Positions 10,890 to 22,689 of a stretch of 64,000 bases of DNA are shown here, piece after piece. Both the position numbers and the translations under genes were made by a program. The stretch is from Clarkia xantiana subsp. parviflora (taxonomy: Eukaryota > Streptophyta > Magnoliopsida > Myrtales > Onagraceae): the NCBI GenBank assembly GCA_036873135.1, contig JAPTYO010000015.1:369339-433338 (forward strand). Reading direction: 5' to 3'. A model generated the notes under the pieces. That model was not told the DNA's origin and did not search any database. It saw nothing but the letters and a program-made list of their open reading frames with translations. Position 1 is the stretch's first letter, and each line of letters opens with the position of its first letter.

Positions 10890-11625
10890 TCTTGGTGGGT
10901 GTCGAAATCTGTTCACGAGACAGGCTCTCGGACGGCACTTAACGTTTCACAGGATAGGCTCCCGGAGGGCACAGGTTAGTCCACCGATACGTTCTTGACG
11001 GGTGTCAAAATCTGTTCACGAGACAGGCTCTCGGACGGCACTTAACGTTTCACAGGATAGGCTCCCGGAGGGCTCAGGTTAGACCAAAGATACGCTCCTG
11101 GTGGGCGTCGAACTGGTAGTTTGAAATCTACCTCAAGATACGCTCTTGGGGGCGTCGAACTGGTAGTGTTTTTTCTACCTCAAGATACGCTCTTGGGGGC
11201 GTCGAATCTGGTAGGTTGCAAATCTACCTCAAGATACGCTCCTGGGGGCGTCGAAATTCGTAGTTTTTGGAAACCACTCTCAAGATACGCTCTTGGTGCG
11301 TCGAAGGTCGTAGTGTATAAACTACTCTCAAGATACGCTCTTGGGGGCGTCGAAGGTCGTAGTATGAACACTACTCTCAAGATACGCTCTTGGGGGCGTC
11401 GAAATTCGTAGTTTTTGGAAACCACTCTCAAGATACGCTCTTGGTGCGTCGAAGGTCGTAGTGTATAAACTACTCTCAAGATACGCTCTTGGGGGCGTCG
11501 AAGGTCGTAGTATGAACACTACTCTCAAGATACGCTCTTGGGGGCGTCGAAGATCGTAGTATAAAAACTACTCTCAAGATACGCTCTTGGGGGCGTCGAA
11601 TCTGTTCGCGGGATAGGCTCCCGGA
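10890..11625. repeat. 101-bp and 49-bp tandem repeats of element G sharing a satellite core
   Basis: 10895-11095 is two inverted copies of the 101-bp unit of element F. From about 11100 follow eleven or so copies of the core GATACGCTCTTGGGGGCGTC plus GAA, spaced by about 26 bases (period near 49) that pair into small hairpins (GTAGTATGAACACTAC). The same core recurs every 34 bp in element H. The block lies between the sense coding part and the antisense gene. Confidence 0.92.
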
Positions 11626-11629
11626 GGGC

Positions 11630-13430
11630 TCATAATATTACCTTATCTTGTGTCCTTTCTCATGTATGGTGCATTTTTTGTATGCTTTTCGAGTCTTTAC
11701 TTGACTTCTCCTTCTACGATATTGCCTGTTACCACGCTTTTTCTTCAATGTGGGAGATCACCTTTCGAGGGCGATGTTTGTGTGTTGCCAACTTAGGACG
11801 AGTTCGTATAGGGAGTTGAGGATGTTTTCCTCTTATGTGACCTCTTCTAGGAAAAGTGGTATTGCATGTTCTTGTGATCTTCTGCCTCTAATCTCTTCTT
11901 TTACACTTAGGTGGACTACCAAGCACTTATTCGTTCGGTGCCCCCCAAGTTGCTTGGTGGTCACACCGCCTTTCATATTTGGCCGTTGAAGGCCCCTCGT
12001 TCATTTTCTTGGTTGGGTACCCCTTATGCTCGGGGCTCCCCTGTCTGCTTCTTTGAATGCGATGAGTGTCCCTTGTAGGATTTACTCTTTCTCATGCTTG
12101 CTTGTTTCAGTCATAGGCATGGTTTGGATGATGCCTTTGTCGGATGTGTCTTTGGAGGTTGGGTGGAAGAGCTTTTGCTTTGGGTGGGTGGGGGTGGATT
12201 TTATTCTCTTGATAACCAGGATGCGGCAGTGTCTGTATCCTAGGGGTGTTTGTAAATTCTTTCCCCCCCCTTCCTTGTGCTTTAGGTTGAAAAGCTTTCT
12301 CATAGAATGGCGTCTTGAGTTGTTAATCTCATAGGTGTGTTTCAGACTAGTCAATCTAATCCATGCTCTTTGCTCGTGCATGGGGGGGTCTGACCGGGCT
12401 GTGATAATCTTCTTGGAGTGTTGTGGCACTTAGTGTGGTTTGCCTTTTCCTTCACATTGGAGTATTCTTCAATGCCTTTAGGGGGTGTGACATTGGTCAT
12501 GCTCCTCCCACCTTGAATGTTGATTATAGTCTTCCTTTGCATTAGGACTTGAATCTAAAAAGGGCGTTTTTCTTTAGGTTTGCCGGTGATGCTGCATAAT
12601 TTTCCATGGTTTTGCCCCCGTATTGGCTATTCCTTGTTGGATAGCTTCATTAGAGACTGCATTTGTATTGCGTACGTATACGTGTTTGAGGTGTGTTGAG
12701 CTGACAAGTCCCTCCTTTTTCATTTTGTCATTTTCTTCATTCACCATGTATTCGGCGTATGGCCTTAAAGGCGGGATATTGTTCTAGTGTCCCTTTTATC
12801 GGGGTTCTCCTCTTGATGGGATGTCATAGTCAAATGTCTTATCATTTGCAGACAGGGTGGTTGATTGGGATGTGCGTCTAGTGTGAGGGTCGATCTTGAA
12901 ACCTTACTCCCCAAGCTTTAGAGCTCTTTTTTGGTTGATCTTGTAGAACTATTATCCTGCCCTAAGGCTCTTTGTAGGAGATGTATCTCCTTTTTTATAC
13001 TCTAGTTGTTGGACTATCTCTTTTGCTAATCTTGCATCCTTAGAGTTTCTCTCTTGGTGCATGACTTCAATGACCGGATTTTCTACCGATGTTTGTTTTG
13101 TTAGGACTTGTATCCTTGGCTGCCTTTCTTTCTTGTGCGATGGCGAGGGAGTGTTTATGAACACTCAAATGTGTCGTACTTGGTAGAGGTATGCGCCTAA
13201 TCTTTATGGCGCTGTCTTGAATCTTCGTGTACCTATCTTTGATGAACATGTTATTCATTGCATATATGATACGGAGTCCAAGGATCTCCGGGTTAGGATC
13301 ATATTTTGAGAACAGAGACATAGTCATCTATTAGATGACTTCTTTATCTACGGAGTTTATTTTTGCAAGGATAAATGCAAGGATACTTGTAAGGATACTT
13401 GTAAGGATATGTGTTCCATCCTTTTCCTGG
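11630..13430. other. Degenerate internal region of element G
   Basis: On the - strand this is where RT, RNase H and integrase would lie in an autonomous element. I find only short frames (for example 12082-12429 and 12952-13327) and none of the expected motifs (YVDD, SDNG, zinc-binding HHCC). Either pol was replaced by unrelated sequence or it has decayed past recognition. Confidence 0.55.
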
Positions 13431-13431
13431 T

Positions 13432-13690
13432 TCATTTGCAGTGCCGTGTCCCTAATGGGTGTGTTGATGTTCTGACCACCTTTACTAGTAGGGGGTCCCT
13501 TGGTATTAGGTATGCCTGACTCTTCTCTAGTATCATCAATGGTTGGTCATGGGAGATGTCTGACGGACTCCCTTCATGTACTATGGTTCTCTTCATGTCA
13601 AAGTTGGTGATTCCCTCTCTTATTACTAACATATCCTTGTGTGGAAATACTATGTTTTCCATATCCTTTTTTAAAAGCTTGATGATGGTG
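13432..13690 (-). pseudogene. Protease-like fragment of element G
   Basis: Frame with VFPHKDMLVIREGITNFDMKR followed by TIVHEGSPSDIS. The arrangement matches the gypsy protease region in A, B and D (PH.DALV, a short strand, then I.IDGGSSSDILF). Here the catalytic Asp-x-Gly segment reads HEGSPSDI, so the active Asp is lost. Similarity is short and the call is tentative. It lies downstream (in - order) of the gag-like frame, as expected. Confidence 0.45.
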
Positions 13691-13699
13691 TCACCGTTC

Positions 13700-14830
13700 T
13701 TCCTTTGCTAGGCTTGGTGTCCTTGAGGGTTTTTGATGGAAGTGTATTCCATTACTTTGGATGAGCTTTCTAAGTGTGGTTGTGTCTCCTGGCTATTTTG
13801 TGAAATCATAAAGATCCGCTGGAGGTGTTTGCCTTTGATGGTGGGTGTTGCCCATGTGATATGGTTTCCTCTATTTTTGGAGGGATGTGTTCGCGGCTAC
13901 CCCTTCTTGTGCTAATGGGCGTTTGTGAGGAGGGCATGTTGTGATTGGTGCCCCCCTTGCATACCAATGCCAGATGGGATCCTTTGGCGGGCTTGGCCCT
14001 AAGATGCTTAGTGGAAGGTTGTAGTAGGGGTAATCATTTGTGACCTTCATGGTAGTTCCACTATAGGATGTTGGGAGTGCTCGACTTATTTTTGTAACTG
14101 AGCCTTCCATCTTGTGATCTTTCCCAGAAACTTGACCTTATAGGTGTTCTTTGGGATTGAGGAATCTGTTGCTTGTGCATCTCTTGATTGGCGACGGCCT
14201 TTTACTGATTCTTCTAGTGGTCCACCTGTGTATATATATATCACGGAGCCCGAAGGCGTCCGGTATGGTCATTCTTGGAAAACATGTTGATGTTAAGTAT
14301 CATAATCTACTCCTTTTAGGGGGTTGACTTGTTATGCAGTTAAATTAAATAAGAGGATATGGGAAGGATATGGGTGTGGGGTGTTGAAATCCCCTGCTTC
14401 CTTGGTAATGTAACTGTCTTCCTCCATTAGTCTGTGTGTATTCCTTCCACTTGAGGAATATGAGGTCGCATCCTTGCAAGGCGGACTAGGTGGAGGTGTA
14501 TCCTTCATGTATGCTATGTGCGGTCTCACTCTACTATGTCTCTCCATGAGACTTCCCATTGTAGTAGCTATGTGCTGACGTGGTGTGGTACTCTATTAGT
14601 TCCCTGTTCAAATCCTTGTCTTTTCAACTCCTCCTCTGTCCTAGGAGGACGTGTGCCAAGGGTTGTCATGCACAAGGGGTTTGGACCTGTCGTGCTGTAT
14701 CATGGGTAGGTGGTTGCTTTATTGTGTTGTTGGGACTATGTCCCTCCCTTTGAGCTTTCCTTGGTATGTCCCTTAGGCATGTCTGTGGTGATACGGACTG
14801 TATGTGTACATTGCCATGGTTGATGTTGGA
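13700..14830. other. Degenerate gag region of element G
   Basis: Between the gag-like N-terminus and the protease-like fragment in - order. Only short frames (14332-14559, 14666-14857). Composition fits an eroded gag middle, but I see no clear zinc knuckle. Confidence 0.4.
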
Positions 14831-14834
14831 ACTC

Positions 14835-15365
14835 CTATATCCTTGTTGGTCTGTCATGTATGTCTTCCCTTAGTGCGGTGTATGTCCCTGTTGGGGTACT
14901 TGGTGGAATTCTTGCCTCCTTTGAGGTCTTGGCTGTCTGTCTGCCCCCCAGTGGGGTGTAGGCCCTGGCGTCCTGTTGTGTCTGTTGTTGCCTAGGAGGC
15001 AAAAATTGCTGCCTTCCCTCTGGGGGTGGCTCTTGATAATTTCTTCTTTGTTCTTCTCGCTGCCCTGCTCTAGGGTGCGAGTCGTGTTCTTCTTCTGGGA
15101 CTTGTTCTTCCTCATGAACTTCTTCTTCTTCATGCTGGTGTTGCCTTCTCTGCCTGTTCCTCAGGGTCTCCCTATAGGCTAGCAGCTCATCCAATGCGTG
15201 CATTAACCTTGGAGTCACTGTCTGTGCTCCTTGCGAGTATGCGGGCCTTATGTTGGTTGCGTGGGCACGATTGTCGTTCCTTTGAGTCATTATTTCATAT
15301 GGATACCCTTGAGGTTGTGCCTCATAGTAGTACCCCTGTGGAGGTGTCGTGTATTGGGATGGCAC
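14835..15365 (-). pseudogene. gag-like N-terminal frame of element G
   Basis: 176-codon frame starting about 255 bp after the primer site, the usual place of gag. It has a Gln/Tyr-rich start, a helix with LMHALDELLAYRETLRNRQR, then a highly charged Glu/Arg/Gln tract. It resembles the variable N-terminal part of gypsy gag by position and composition only; the conserved gag core (W....P..I..W..L...F) was not found and the frame ends early. Whether it is still translated is unknown. Confidence 0.45.
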
Positions 15366-15619
15366 TACTTGTTGCCCCCCTGTCCCTGTGGCTTCTTAGT
15401 CAATGGAGTTGGAGCTGTGGAAGCCTCCTCCCTGCTTGTTAGGCTGGGGTGCCTGTGGGGCTACCTGAGGCTCTGGTGTGCAGGCTGTTTCTCTGGGTTA
15501 GGCTGCCTTGCTGGAGGTATAGGCTGTCTCTCTCACCTATTGCCCCCAGGTGGGCGGTGATGCCTAGATACTAAGCTGTTCGTCATCGCTCTTGTTATTG
15601 CCAGGCTTTCTGTTCGAAG

Positions 15620-15636
15620 CCCACAGACGGCGCCAA
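15620..15636 (-). promoter_or_regulatory. Primer binding site of element G
   Basis: TTGGCGCCGTCTGTGGG on the - strand, one base from the 5' LTR. Elements A and D have the same site and B a variant, which ties these elements to one lineage. Confidence 0.88.
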
Positions 15637-16174
15637 GTGTTAGGTTATAAAGTCTAGGTCAACGGGTCGTCAATCTAGAATTTATCTCCCACTAATGAAA
15701 TGTCGGGTTCACTGCTCCTAGGACTAGTCATTCTGATACATGCCCTTCTGCTTCCTTGGTGTAGTCGTTCTGATATATGTCCTTCTCTTCTCTCCTTCTG
15801 ACCTCCTTTCCTTCTCTCCTTCTGACCTCCTTTCCTTCTCTCCTTCTGACCTCCTTTCCTTCTCTCCTTCTGACCTCCTTTCCTTCTCTCCTTCTGACCT
15901 CCTTTCCTTCTCTTCTTCTGACCTCCTGAGGCTTGTACTTCTTACCCCTGGGGCTTGTCCTACTGCTCTATGCTCTTCTGCTTCCTTGGCTCTCTTCTCC
16001 TTGCTACCCTGCAAGAGGGGCAATACCAGGCACAGAGGGGGGGGGGGGGGGTGGTGCCTGATGAACCCTCTCCGATGCCTAAGTCAGTACGGTTTTAGAG
16101 AGATAAAGCTAGAGAGATGTCAGAGCAAAATTGTGCCGCTTGCCAAGATGATCAAATGAATAGTGGAGGTGGGG

Positions 16175-16182
16175 TATTTATA
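16175..16182 (-). promoter_or_regulatory. TATA box of element G 5' LTR
   Basis: TATAAATA on the - strand in the context GCC...CCCC, identical to that of element F. It lies downstream of the palindromic U3 array in the direction of transcription. Confidence 0.7.
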
Positions 16183-16370
16183 GGCAACGGTGTCATTAAG
16201 GTAGCTTAATGACATCGTTAACCTTTAAACACAATTAATTATCCTTTAAGCGCATAATTAAGACCTTAGGATTCGGAGGAGGTAGGCGGAGTGGACCGAG
16301 CATGGGAGTCTGAAGATGGTGTCGGGGCCCTTGGGGGGAGAAAACCGACCCCCCAAGGGTAGGGGTTGGG

Positions 16371-16568
16371 TGAGGACACCCAACCCCTCCTAGGGAGGGT
16401 GGGGTTGGCCAACCCCATCCCTCCTAGGAGGGATCGGGTTGGCCGACCCGATCTCTCCTAGGAGAGATCGGGCTGGCCAACCCGATCTCCCCTAGGGGAG
16501 ATCGGGTCGGCTGACCCGATCTCCCCTAGGGGAGGTCGGGTGTGGCCACCCAACCTCACCTAGGTGAG
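16371..16568. repeat. Palindromic U3 array, long version, element G 5' LTR
   Basis: About five 34-bp units; each has a CCTAGG-centred palindrome (GATCTCTCCTAGGAGAGATC type) joined by GGCCAAC or GGCTGAC links. Confidence 0.9.
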
Positions 16569-16722
16569 TTCGCCTCTGTCGGACGGGCGCTTCGGCCCCG
16601 TCCGAGCCGTCGATGTTCTCGCGAAGTGTCCGGGTTGAAGTTTCGATTTGCAATCATAAATGGGACGATAAAAATACAACGGTTCGGAAGTCAACGGGTT
16701 CAAATTGGGCGTATATCCATCA

Positions 16723-16910
16723 TCAACTACAAGCAATACCTTGGAATAACAACAAGGTCTACTATCAAAATGATGACTATTCAAGAGGCGTCAACTACAA
16801 GCAATACCTTGGAATAACACCAAGGTCTACTATCAAAATGACGACTATTCCAAAGGCGTCAACTACAAGCAATATCTTGGATTAACACCAAGATCTACTA
16901 TCAAAATTAG
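16723..16910. repeat. 68-bp tandem repeat of element I
   Basis: Units start TCAACTACAAGCAATA at 16723, 16791 and 16859. Element G landed exactly at a unit boundary, so the preceding unit ends at 7193 on the other side. Confidence 0.85.
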
Positions 16911-16974
16911 CATGTTGAGGTATCCTCTTTGTAAAGACAAACCCCATGTTTACTTCTAGAAAATGACATGCTGT

Positions 16975-17335
16975 GACATCTCTTGTTAGAGGCAAATCCT
17001 CATGGTCATAGCCGTTCCCTGGATTCAGAACAGGATGGGCAAATACAATACGGGACTGATCACACCATAAGTGGCGGAAGTTCTCCTGTTAGACAACGAC
17101 CCCACGCTACAACAAGTGTGAATTCCTGTTTAAAGGGTTCACTCTTTATGACGAATGTCCTCTTGTTAGATGACAATCCCACACTATGAATTCCTATTTA
17201 AAAGGGTTCACTCTATACGGCGAACGTCCTCTTGTTAGATGACAATCTCGTACTATGAATTCCTACTTAAGGGTTCACTCTTTACGGCAAAAGTCCTCTT
17301 GTTAGATGACAATTCCGTACTACAGATTTTCAACC
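16975..17335. repeat. Second tandem repeat (68-70 bp) of element I
   Basis: Copies of CCTCTTGTTAGATGACAATC at 17159, 17229 and 17297, with more diverged ones at about 16979 and 17079. Each unit carries GAATTCCTA.TTAA.GGGTTCACTC. Noncoding. Confidence 0.8.
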
Positions 17336-19300
17336 CGTGTTACATGGTTCCTGGACGCAGAAAGCATGCATCACAATTCATATTTTCAAAAAGTGTTACG
17401 TGGTCCCTGGACGCAGGAATCATGTATCACAAATATTTTTTCAAATATTTTACCAAATATTTTATCAAATATTTTATGTATCAGATATTTTTTCAAATAC
17501 TTTATCAACACGGTTTTCGCGTGTATCACGAACTTTTTTAGAGTTCACAAACATCTTTTCAAAAACCAAAATGTTTTTTACGTATGCTTCCCCAACGCGG
17601 GTTGATACACGCTGGCAGGTGCGCACCCTGTTTAAAAATCATAAAATTTACAAGTCGAGTCTTGTACAACGTCGCCTTAGAGTGGAACTAAGAGACGGTA
17701 TAAACTAGTATCTTCCTTAGCCAAGATAACACCTTTCAAATACACTACTTGTTAAGAAATATTGCTATACGCAAAATACTTGGCAGGTTGCAACATATAT
17801 AGCGGCAAGCTATTCAGGAAAGAAGGGCAACATGCGTAATGCATCATGCAAGCAATCAGGAGAGCATCTCAAATCATCAATCAATAAGTGGCTAATGGTC
17901 ACGGCTGCGGAGACTACATCTATGATTACTAGTCATCCACATCAAACAAAAACCTACCATGCGCAAGTCGCATCATCCTATGCTCTATCCATCTTGCCAT
18001 GCCATGGAATCTAACCAAGAGGGGCGATCATAACACTCAACAATGAGCGACATACAGTCGCAACTACGGACATCATTTTCATCATCTAAGGATATCTATC
18101 CTATCTTCCAAGTCCAAAGCATATGGACGGCATAGATAACTCAAGGTATGGAATATTACTAACAAGTTATCACATGATTATTATTGAAAACAGGTCCAGG
18201 TGACGAAATATCATGAAAGCAAAGGCATGAACAAAGAATTATCAACACAACATCAAAGGGTTCAACATGTTGGAAGCAGACAACTCGACATCAACCAAGA
18301 GTTAATATCATCTCTAAGGACCTATGACAAAGAATTCATAACATCAAATGCAATGTCGTCATCCACACAAAGGACGCGACAAGAATGATTGTTTCAACAT
18401 TCAACACAACATAGCTCTTCAACATAAGGGCGACAATCAGCAATCAACAAATACTTACCTCAATAGGAGTAACGCTCCTCCTTGGGTCGGTCCCTCGACC
18501 GGGGGGCAGAAGACACCACTGCACAACCCTCAACTCTATTTCCTTTATCACAAGAAGGAATTAGCACGGTCATGCTCGGCATAAAGAACTAAGAATCGCT
18601 CAAGGAACGCGCCCCTGCGTTGGATCTATCAAGAATTATGCTAAAAACAGAAGCTGCAACCAGCAATAACTTGGAAAATTAACAAGTTCAAAGAAGATAC
18701 AATGAGACGTCTTACTCACAAGCCCTTTACCGCCACCGTGTCCGAAGACTCCAGAGTAGCGGGGGCACTTGTATGGACATTCCTCCCAACAAATGGATTT
18801 CTATACACATCAGCTATCTACAAAGACAAGCTTTTTCCCATCAAGATGGAGATAGTGGACTTACTCATGGTAACAGCCGTGGGAAGACTAATTCTGACAA
18901 GAAGACAGCAAGATCTGATATCCTGGAAAATGCAACCAACAATCCAGTCAGTGCGTAAACACGCACAAACACTTATGCAAGCATTTATGCAACAGACGCT
19001 CCATGTGAGACAACCATGTACGTACAAGACTCGTTAGTCTTCGTGAATCAAGTAACAAGCATCACGCAAGGGGGGCAACCTCTTCAACACATTAACCTTG
19101 CATGACAACACCGAGCTCATACTCGCAGCATACAAGATTACAATGGTGGAATATTTTCTAAGTACTTTGCTCAGGATGACAGTCAGCATATTGCAAGCTG
19201 TCAGCATACAACCACGTGTCAGCATATTATCAGGAGTTGGCATATAACCTGTGTTCGCATCAAGCATACGGATACAACATACATAGCTAGGGATGGTGAA
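17336..19300. other. Noncoding interior of element I
   Basis: 17420-17500 is an AT-rich run of AAATATTTTATC units. Beyond it only short frames occur, none with a domain I recognise. The + frame at 18702-19037 and the hint of antisense exon sequence near 18500 are the only candidates, and both are weak. Confidence 0.45.
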
Positions 19301-19329
19301 AAGATTCTAAGTGCGGGGGCAAATACGCA

Positions 19330-19600
19330 CACACAGTGTACGTACATACATGTCGACAAGGATGCATGTCGACAAAGAGGAAATATTTTCTAAGTGTTTC
19401 CATGTACGTACATACATGTCGACAAGGAGAAAATATTTTCTAAGTGTTTCCATGTACGTACATACATGTCGACAAGGGGAAAATATTTTCTAAGTGTTTC
19501 CATGTACGTACATACATGTCGACAAGGATGCATGTCAACAAGGAAAAAATATTTTCTAAGTGTTTCCATGTACGTACATACATGTCGACAAAGATGGATT
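19330..19600. repeat. 50-bp tandem repeat of element I
   Basis: Four to five copies of CATGTACGTACATACATGTC followed by GACAAGG.GAAAATATTTTCTAAGTGTTTC, period 50 (19399, 19449, 19499). The first 20 bases are a near-perfect palindrome. Confidence 0.92.
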
Positions 19601-19804
19601 GCATACAACAAGTAGCTATGCCTCCTAAGCACACCTACGACGCTCATCGACAAAGCTCATACGACGACATCTATGGTAACAAGCATTAGATATCGTTTAA
19701 ATATTTTCTAAGTGTTTTAACATGTTTGCAGGCAACGACCAACGGTCTATACATGATGCTCAACAATACATCGCCTAAGCTATCATTACCAACATACAAC
19801 CATT

Positions 19805-19880
19805 AAAGTCAACGCGCATAGAAAAGTCAACGCGCATAGCAAAGTCAACGCGCATAACAAAGTCAACGCGCATAGTAAAA
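19805..19880. repeat. Short 18-19 bp tandem repeat of element I
   Basis: Four copies of AAAGTCAACGCGCATAG. with one-base changes. Noncoding. Confidence 0.85.
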
Positions 19881-20650
19881 TGGATACGTGCAACAAAAGT
19901 GGCCAACGTCCCAAGAAGCTATCATGCAAGCGGTGCGACTAATGTGACGAACCGCGAAGAGCAAACACGACAACACTTAAGAAAATATTTCTCTAAGGCA
20001 TCAAGGCAACAAACGACTACTTCCAAGAGATTCCTTGATGATAAGGATCAAAGGAGTAATGCACCTACACCCACACCTAAGTGCCTACGGTATACACCGC
20101 CCTCTTCTAAGTATTTATCTCTACGCACATGATTATTTCGGTATTACGCATATCAAATTCGTCATTTTACATGCATGTTTGCATATCGCATGATTCATGA
20201 TTTAATAATCGCTAAGTCATTTGAGAAGAATACGGATTATATTTCTTACATCGCGTAATTACATTCTTGCCATGATCGTTACTTGTGCATGCACGTTAAT
20301 AAAAGCATGTCCGCATGACATATTACTAATTGCTTATATCCCTAACGGTAATCATGTTTGCACGTTACATATGCGCATTCTCTATTGCACTAACCGTGAT
20401 GACAGGAAATAAAGTCACTCGGTCGGAAAATCAAAAGACGGACGAAATCAAGACTTCTACGTCCAACCAACAATCAAAACCGGAAGGTTTTAAACCGTTA
20501 CTTGACTCGAGGGCAAGTGATGGATATGTGTCCAATTCGAGTTCGTATTCATATTTCGGGCCTCGTAAACACGTCAAAATTACATCACGGCTTGAAAAAC
20601 GTCTCCCAAGGGTCAAAATGGTCCGGAAGCGCGTTACGCGCGTCTGAACC

Positions 20651-20740
20651 GGACCTCCGGATTGCAGCAATCCGGAGGTCCGGGTTGCACGGCAATCCGG
20701 ACCTCGCCGAATTGCCCAAATTCGACGAGGTCCGGATTGC
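20651..20740. repeat. Two U3 hairpins in element I LTR
   Basis: 20651-20681 is a perfect 15-bp inverted repeat around a single A (GGACCTCCGGATTGC and its complement). 20692-20740 is a second, slightly imperfect palindrome built from the same GCAATCCGGACCTCG word. Same position as the palindromic arrays of F and G but unrelated sequence. Confidence 0.88.
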
Positions 20741-20889
20741 ACTACGGGTATTGCGCGATTACCATTTACGCGATTACCGTTACGTGTAGAGAAGTCGAGT
20801 TCGCGCATTGCCAATATTGATGACGGTTACCGCTTGCTTTTGAACCGTCATCAAACCGTTTTAAAACCGGGTCCGGTCCCAAGGAAGCC

Positions 20890-20897
20890 TATAAATA
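20890..20897 (+). promoter_or_regulatory. TATA box of element I LTR
   Basis: TATAAATA followed by GGAGG, downstream of the U3 hairpins. Confidence 0.65.
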
Positions 20898-22689
20898 GGA
20901 GGCCTTGGCCACCCATTTTCACACATCCTCTCATTGGCCCAACTTTGGTATTTTGAGCCCTGACTTCTCTCTAGAAATACTTTCTCTCTCTAGAATTACC
21001 ATTTTAGCCCTATTGTAACTTAGGCATCGTAGAGGGCTCCACTAGCACCACCCCCCCTCCGTGCTAGTACTGGCCCTTCGTGCAGGAACCAGGGCTCCAG
21101 ACGTTCAGACTTGTGCACAGACTACCGTTTCCCGAGACTCAGACGCCTCCCGAGACACAACCGCCTTTTGAGACACAGACGCCTCTTGAGACGCAACCGC
21201 CTTTTGAGACACAGAGACGCAACCGCCTTTCGAGACACAGGCCTTTCCGAGACTCCGCGATAAAACCGAACACTCGTCAGTGGCACAAAGCGAAAACCTC
21301 TTTCAGACGAAGGGTTACAACCCGCTCAACCATTCAGACATACGCCAACATCCATGAAAGGAGAGAAGACCATCACATTAAACCGAAACATTTCTTTCTT
21401 TTGCATCCTTCTTCCACCGTAGCGGATGCAAAGGAATATCAAGCTGTAACATTGTCTGGTTGCTATTGAAGTATTCTTCAACCCCATTTTACCAAGGTTG
21501 AATGTATCCCCACTTAAGCGTTCAGATCATCAAAGAACCTACTACCATGCTTGGTGAAATAAATTATTACATTCGTCTCTCATTGTCAAAATTATACAGA
21601 TTACAATATTTATCCGTAGTTGTCCTCTCCACTTTTTCAGAATCGTAGTAGAGAGTTCAACACGTACTCATTTAATTCATCATGATTTACACCATCAAGA
21701 TTGCAAAGAAAATAGAATAGCACTAATTCAACCATTTCATATTAACACATCGATGATTATGCAAAAAATCACGGAGACAACAACATTTTGAGAAAGAATT
21801 GCATACATCAAATATCTATTAAGATAGAGTCCGACAGATAGTGATTCCTCAATCATCTAAACCAACCGACCACCAGTAAACCAATGGAAGATGGCTGTGA
21901 AAGAGTTCACACTATTGTCGTCTTCTATCCAATAGATCAGTCTGTTAAAAATAGTTTAGATCGCAAATTAATGGAACGTAAATTTTAAAATAAGCATACC
22001 CGATTTTGGCTTTCCCAAGGCCTTTTTTTTATTTTGGAAAAATCATTTCGACGAATTCACTCATGCTACACAATTCTACAATCCATGCAAATTATCATAT
22101 GCTAGTAACATTCATCATTCATACCACGTACATGCTTACGCGTCATGCGTCTAATGTTCTGAGGAACTCATGCTTGCATCTATAATTGTACTTTTAAGTA
22201 AACAATCAAACGCAACTACATCCTTAACATTCTAGCATACGTGTCAAACATGTAACATCCACATTAATCATACATGTTTGGCGACTGGTTTTCGCTTTTA
22301 AAATAATTTTAAACATTAGGGGCTGATTTGCAATTCATGCTTATATTCAATCACGCAAGCTCCTAGACATGAATCCTAGGCATTTTCAACCATCACAGCA
22401 TATCTATTCTAGTGCGCATACCATATATTTAACCAGGGCTCCGCCCACAACATGTTATATCCAGCTAGCTTGACTCAGTCAAGACAACAGTTCTAATCAT
22501 GTATAAATATATATTGAATAATAAACAATTGCAATTCAGCCCACTAATTTAATCAGTCCCAAAAACATGTATCTCCGAGATCCATCCCCATAATCGAAAT
22601 AAGGCATAAAGGTTAGCAACCCTATGAGAACTGTGTAGTCCATTTCGAGGTTCAAACACATTTGGATTTTAAAACTTGACCTCCCTATT

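Larger units (their letters stand above)
7194..16722 (-). mobile_element. Element G: complete, non-autonomous Ty3/gypsy (Tat-like) element
   Basis: 9529 bp, oriented on the - strand, with perfect 5-bp duplications tcaac at 7189-7193 and 16723-16727. The 5' LTR is 15638-16722, the primer site 15620-15636 and the 3' LTR 7194-8209. In - order the inside holds a short gag-like frame, degenerate sequence with a protease-like fragment, two tandem-repeat blocks, one exon of the antisense gene and a polypurine tract. I find no RT, RNase H or integrase. The LTRs differ by one substitution, one G in a homopolymer and 68 bp of array, so the insertion is recent although the coding region is broken. It must have been moved by proteins from another element. 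Confidence 0.9.
15638..16722 (-). repeat. 5' LTR of element G
   Basis: 1085 bp. Same parts as the 3' LTR: CT-rich 24-bp units at 15787-15927, a run of 15 G near 16040, TATA box (TATAAATA on -) at 16175-16182 and a palindromic array at 16371-16568 with about five units. The 69-bp excess over the other LTR is two 34-bp units plus one G. Confidence 0.95.
16723..21344 (+). mobile_element. Element I (right part) with 3' LTR
   Basis: Continuation of element I beyond G. The 68-bp array interrupted by G resumes at 16723. The region is repeat-rich and almost noncoding, and ends with the polypurine tract CTTGACTCGAGGGCAAG (20501-20517) and an LTR from 20518. The right end is joined at about 21345 to a truncated copia element, so the LTR may be incomplete. 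Near 18480-18520 the sequence CCCTCGACCGGGGGGCAG resembles the end of antisense-gene exon 3 in F and H, a hint that an antisense gene existed. Confidence 0.65.
20518..21344 (+). repeat. 3' LTR of element I (right end uncertain)
   Basis: Begins TGATGGATATGTGTCC, a variant of the TGATGGATATACGCCC start of F, G and H, right after a polypurine tract. It contains U3 hairpins (20651-20740), a TATA box at 20890-20897 and a C-rich run near 21050 like that of F and G. Past about 21345 the sequence is homologous to the internal region of element K, so the LTR ends or is cut there. Confidence 0.65.

Noticed and set aside
10890..11610. CRISPR-like array: a conserved 20-23 base core at regular spacing with about 26-base spacers (also 32944-33350).
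   Set aside because: Spacers are themselves repeats of each other, no cas genes exist, and the blocks lie inside plant LTR elements. It is a tandem satellite.
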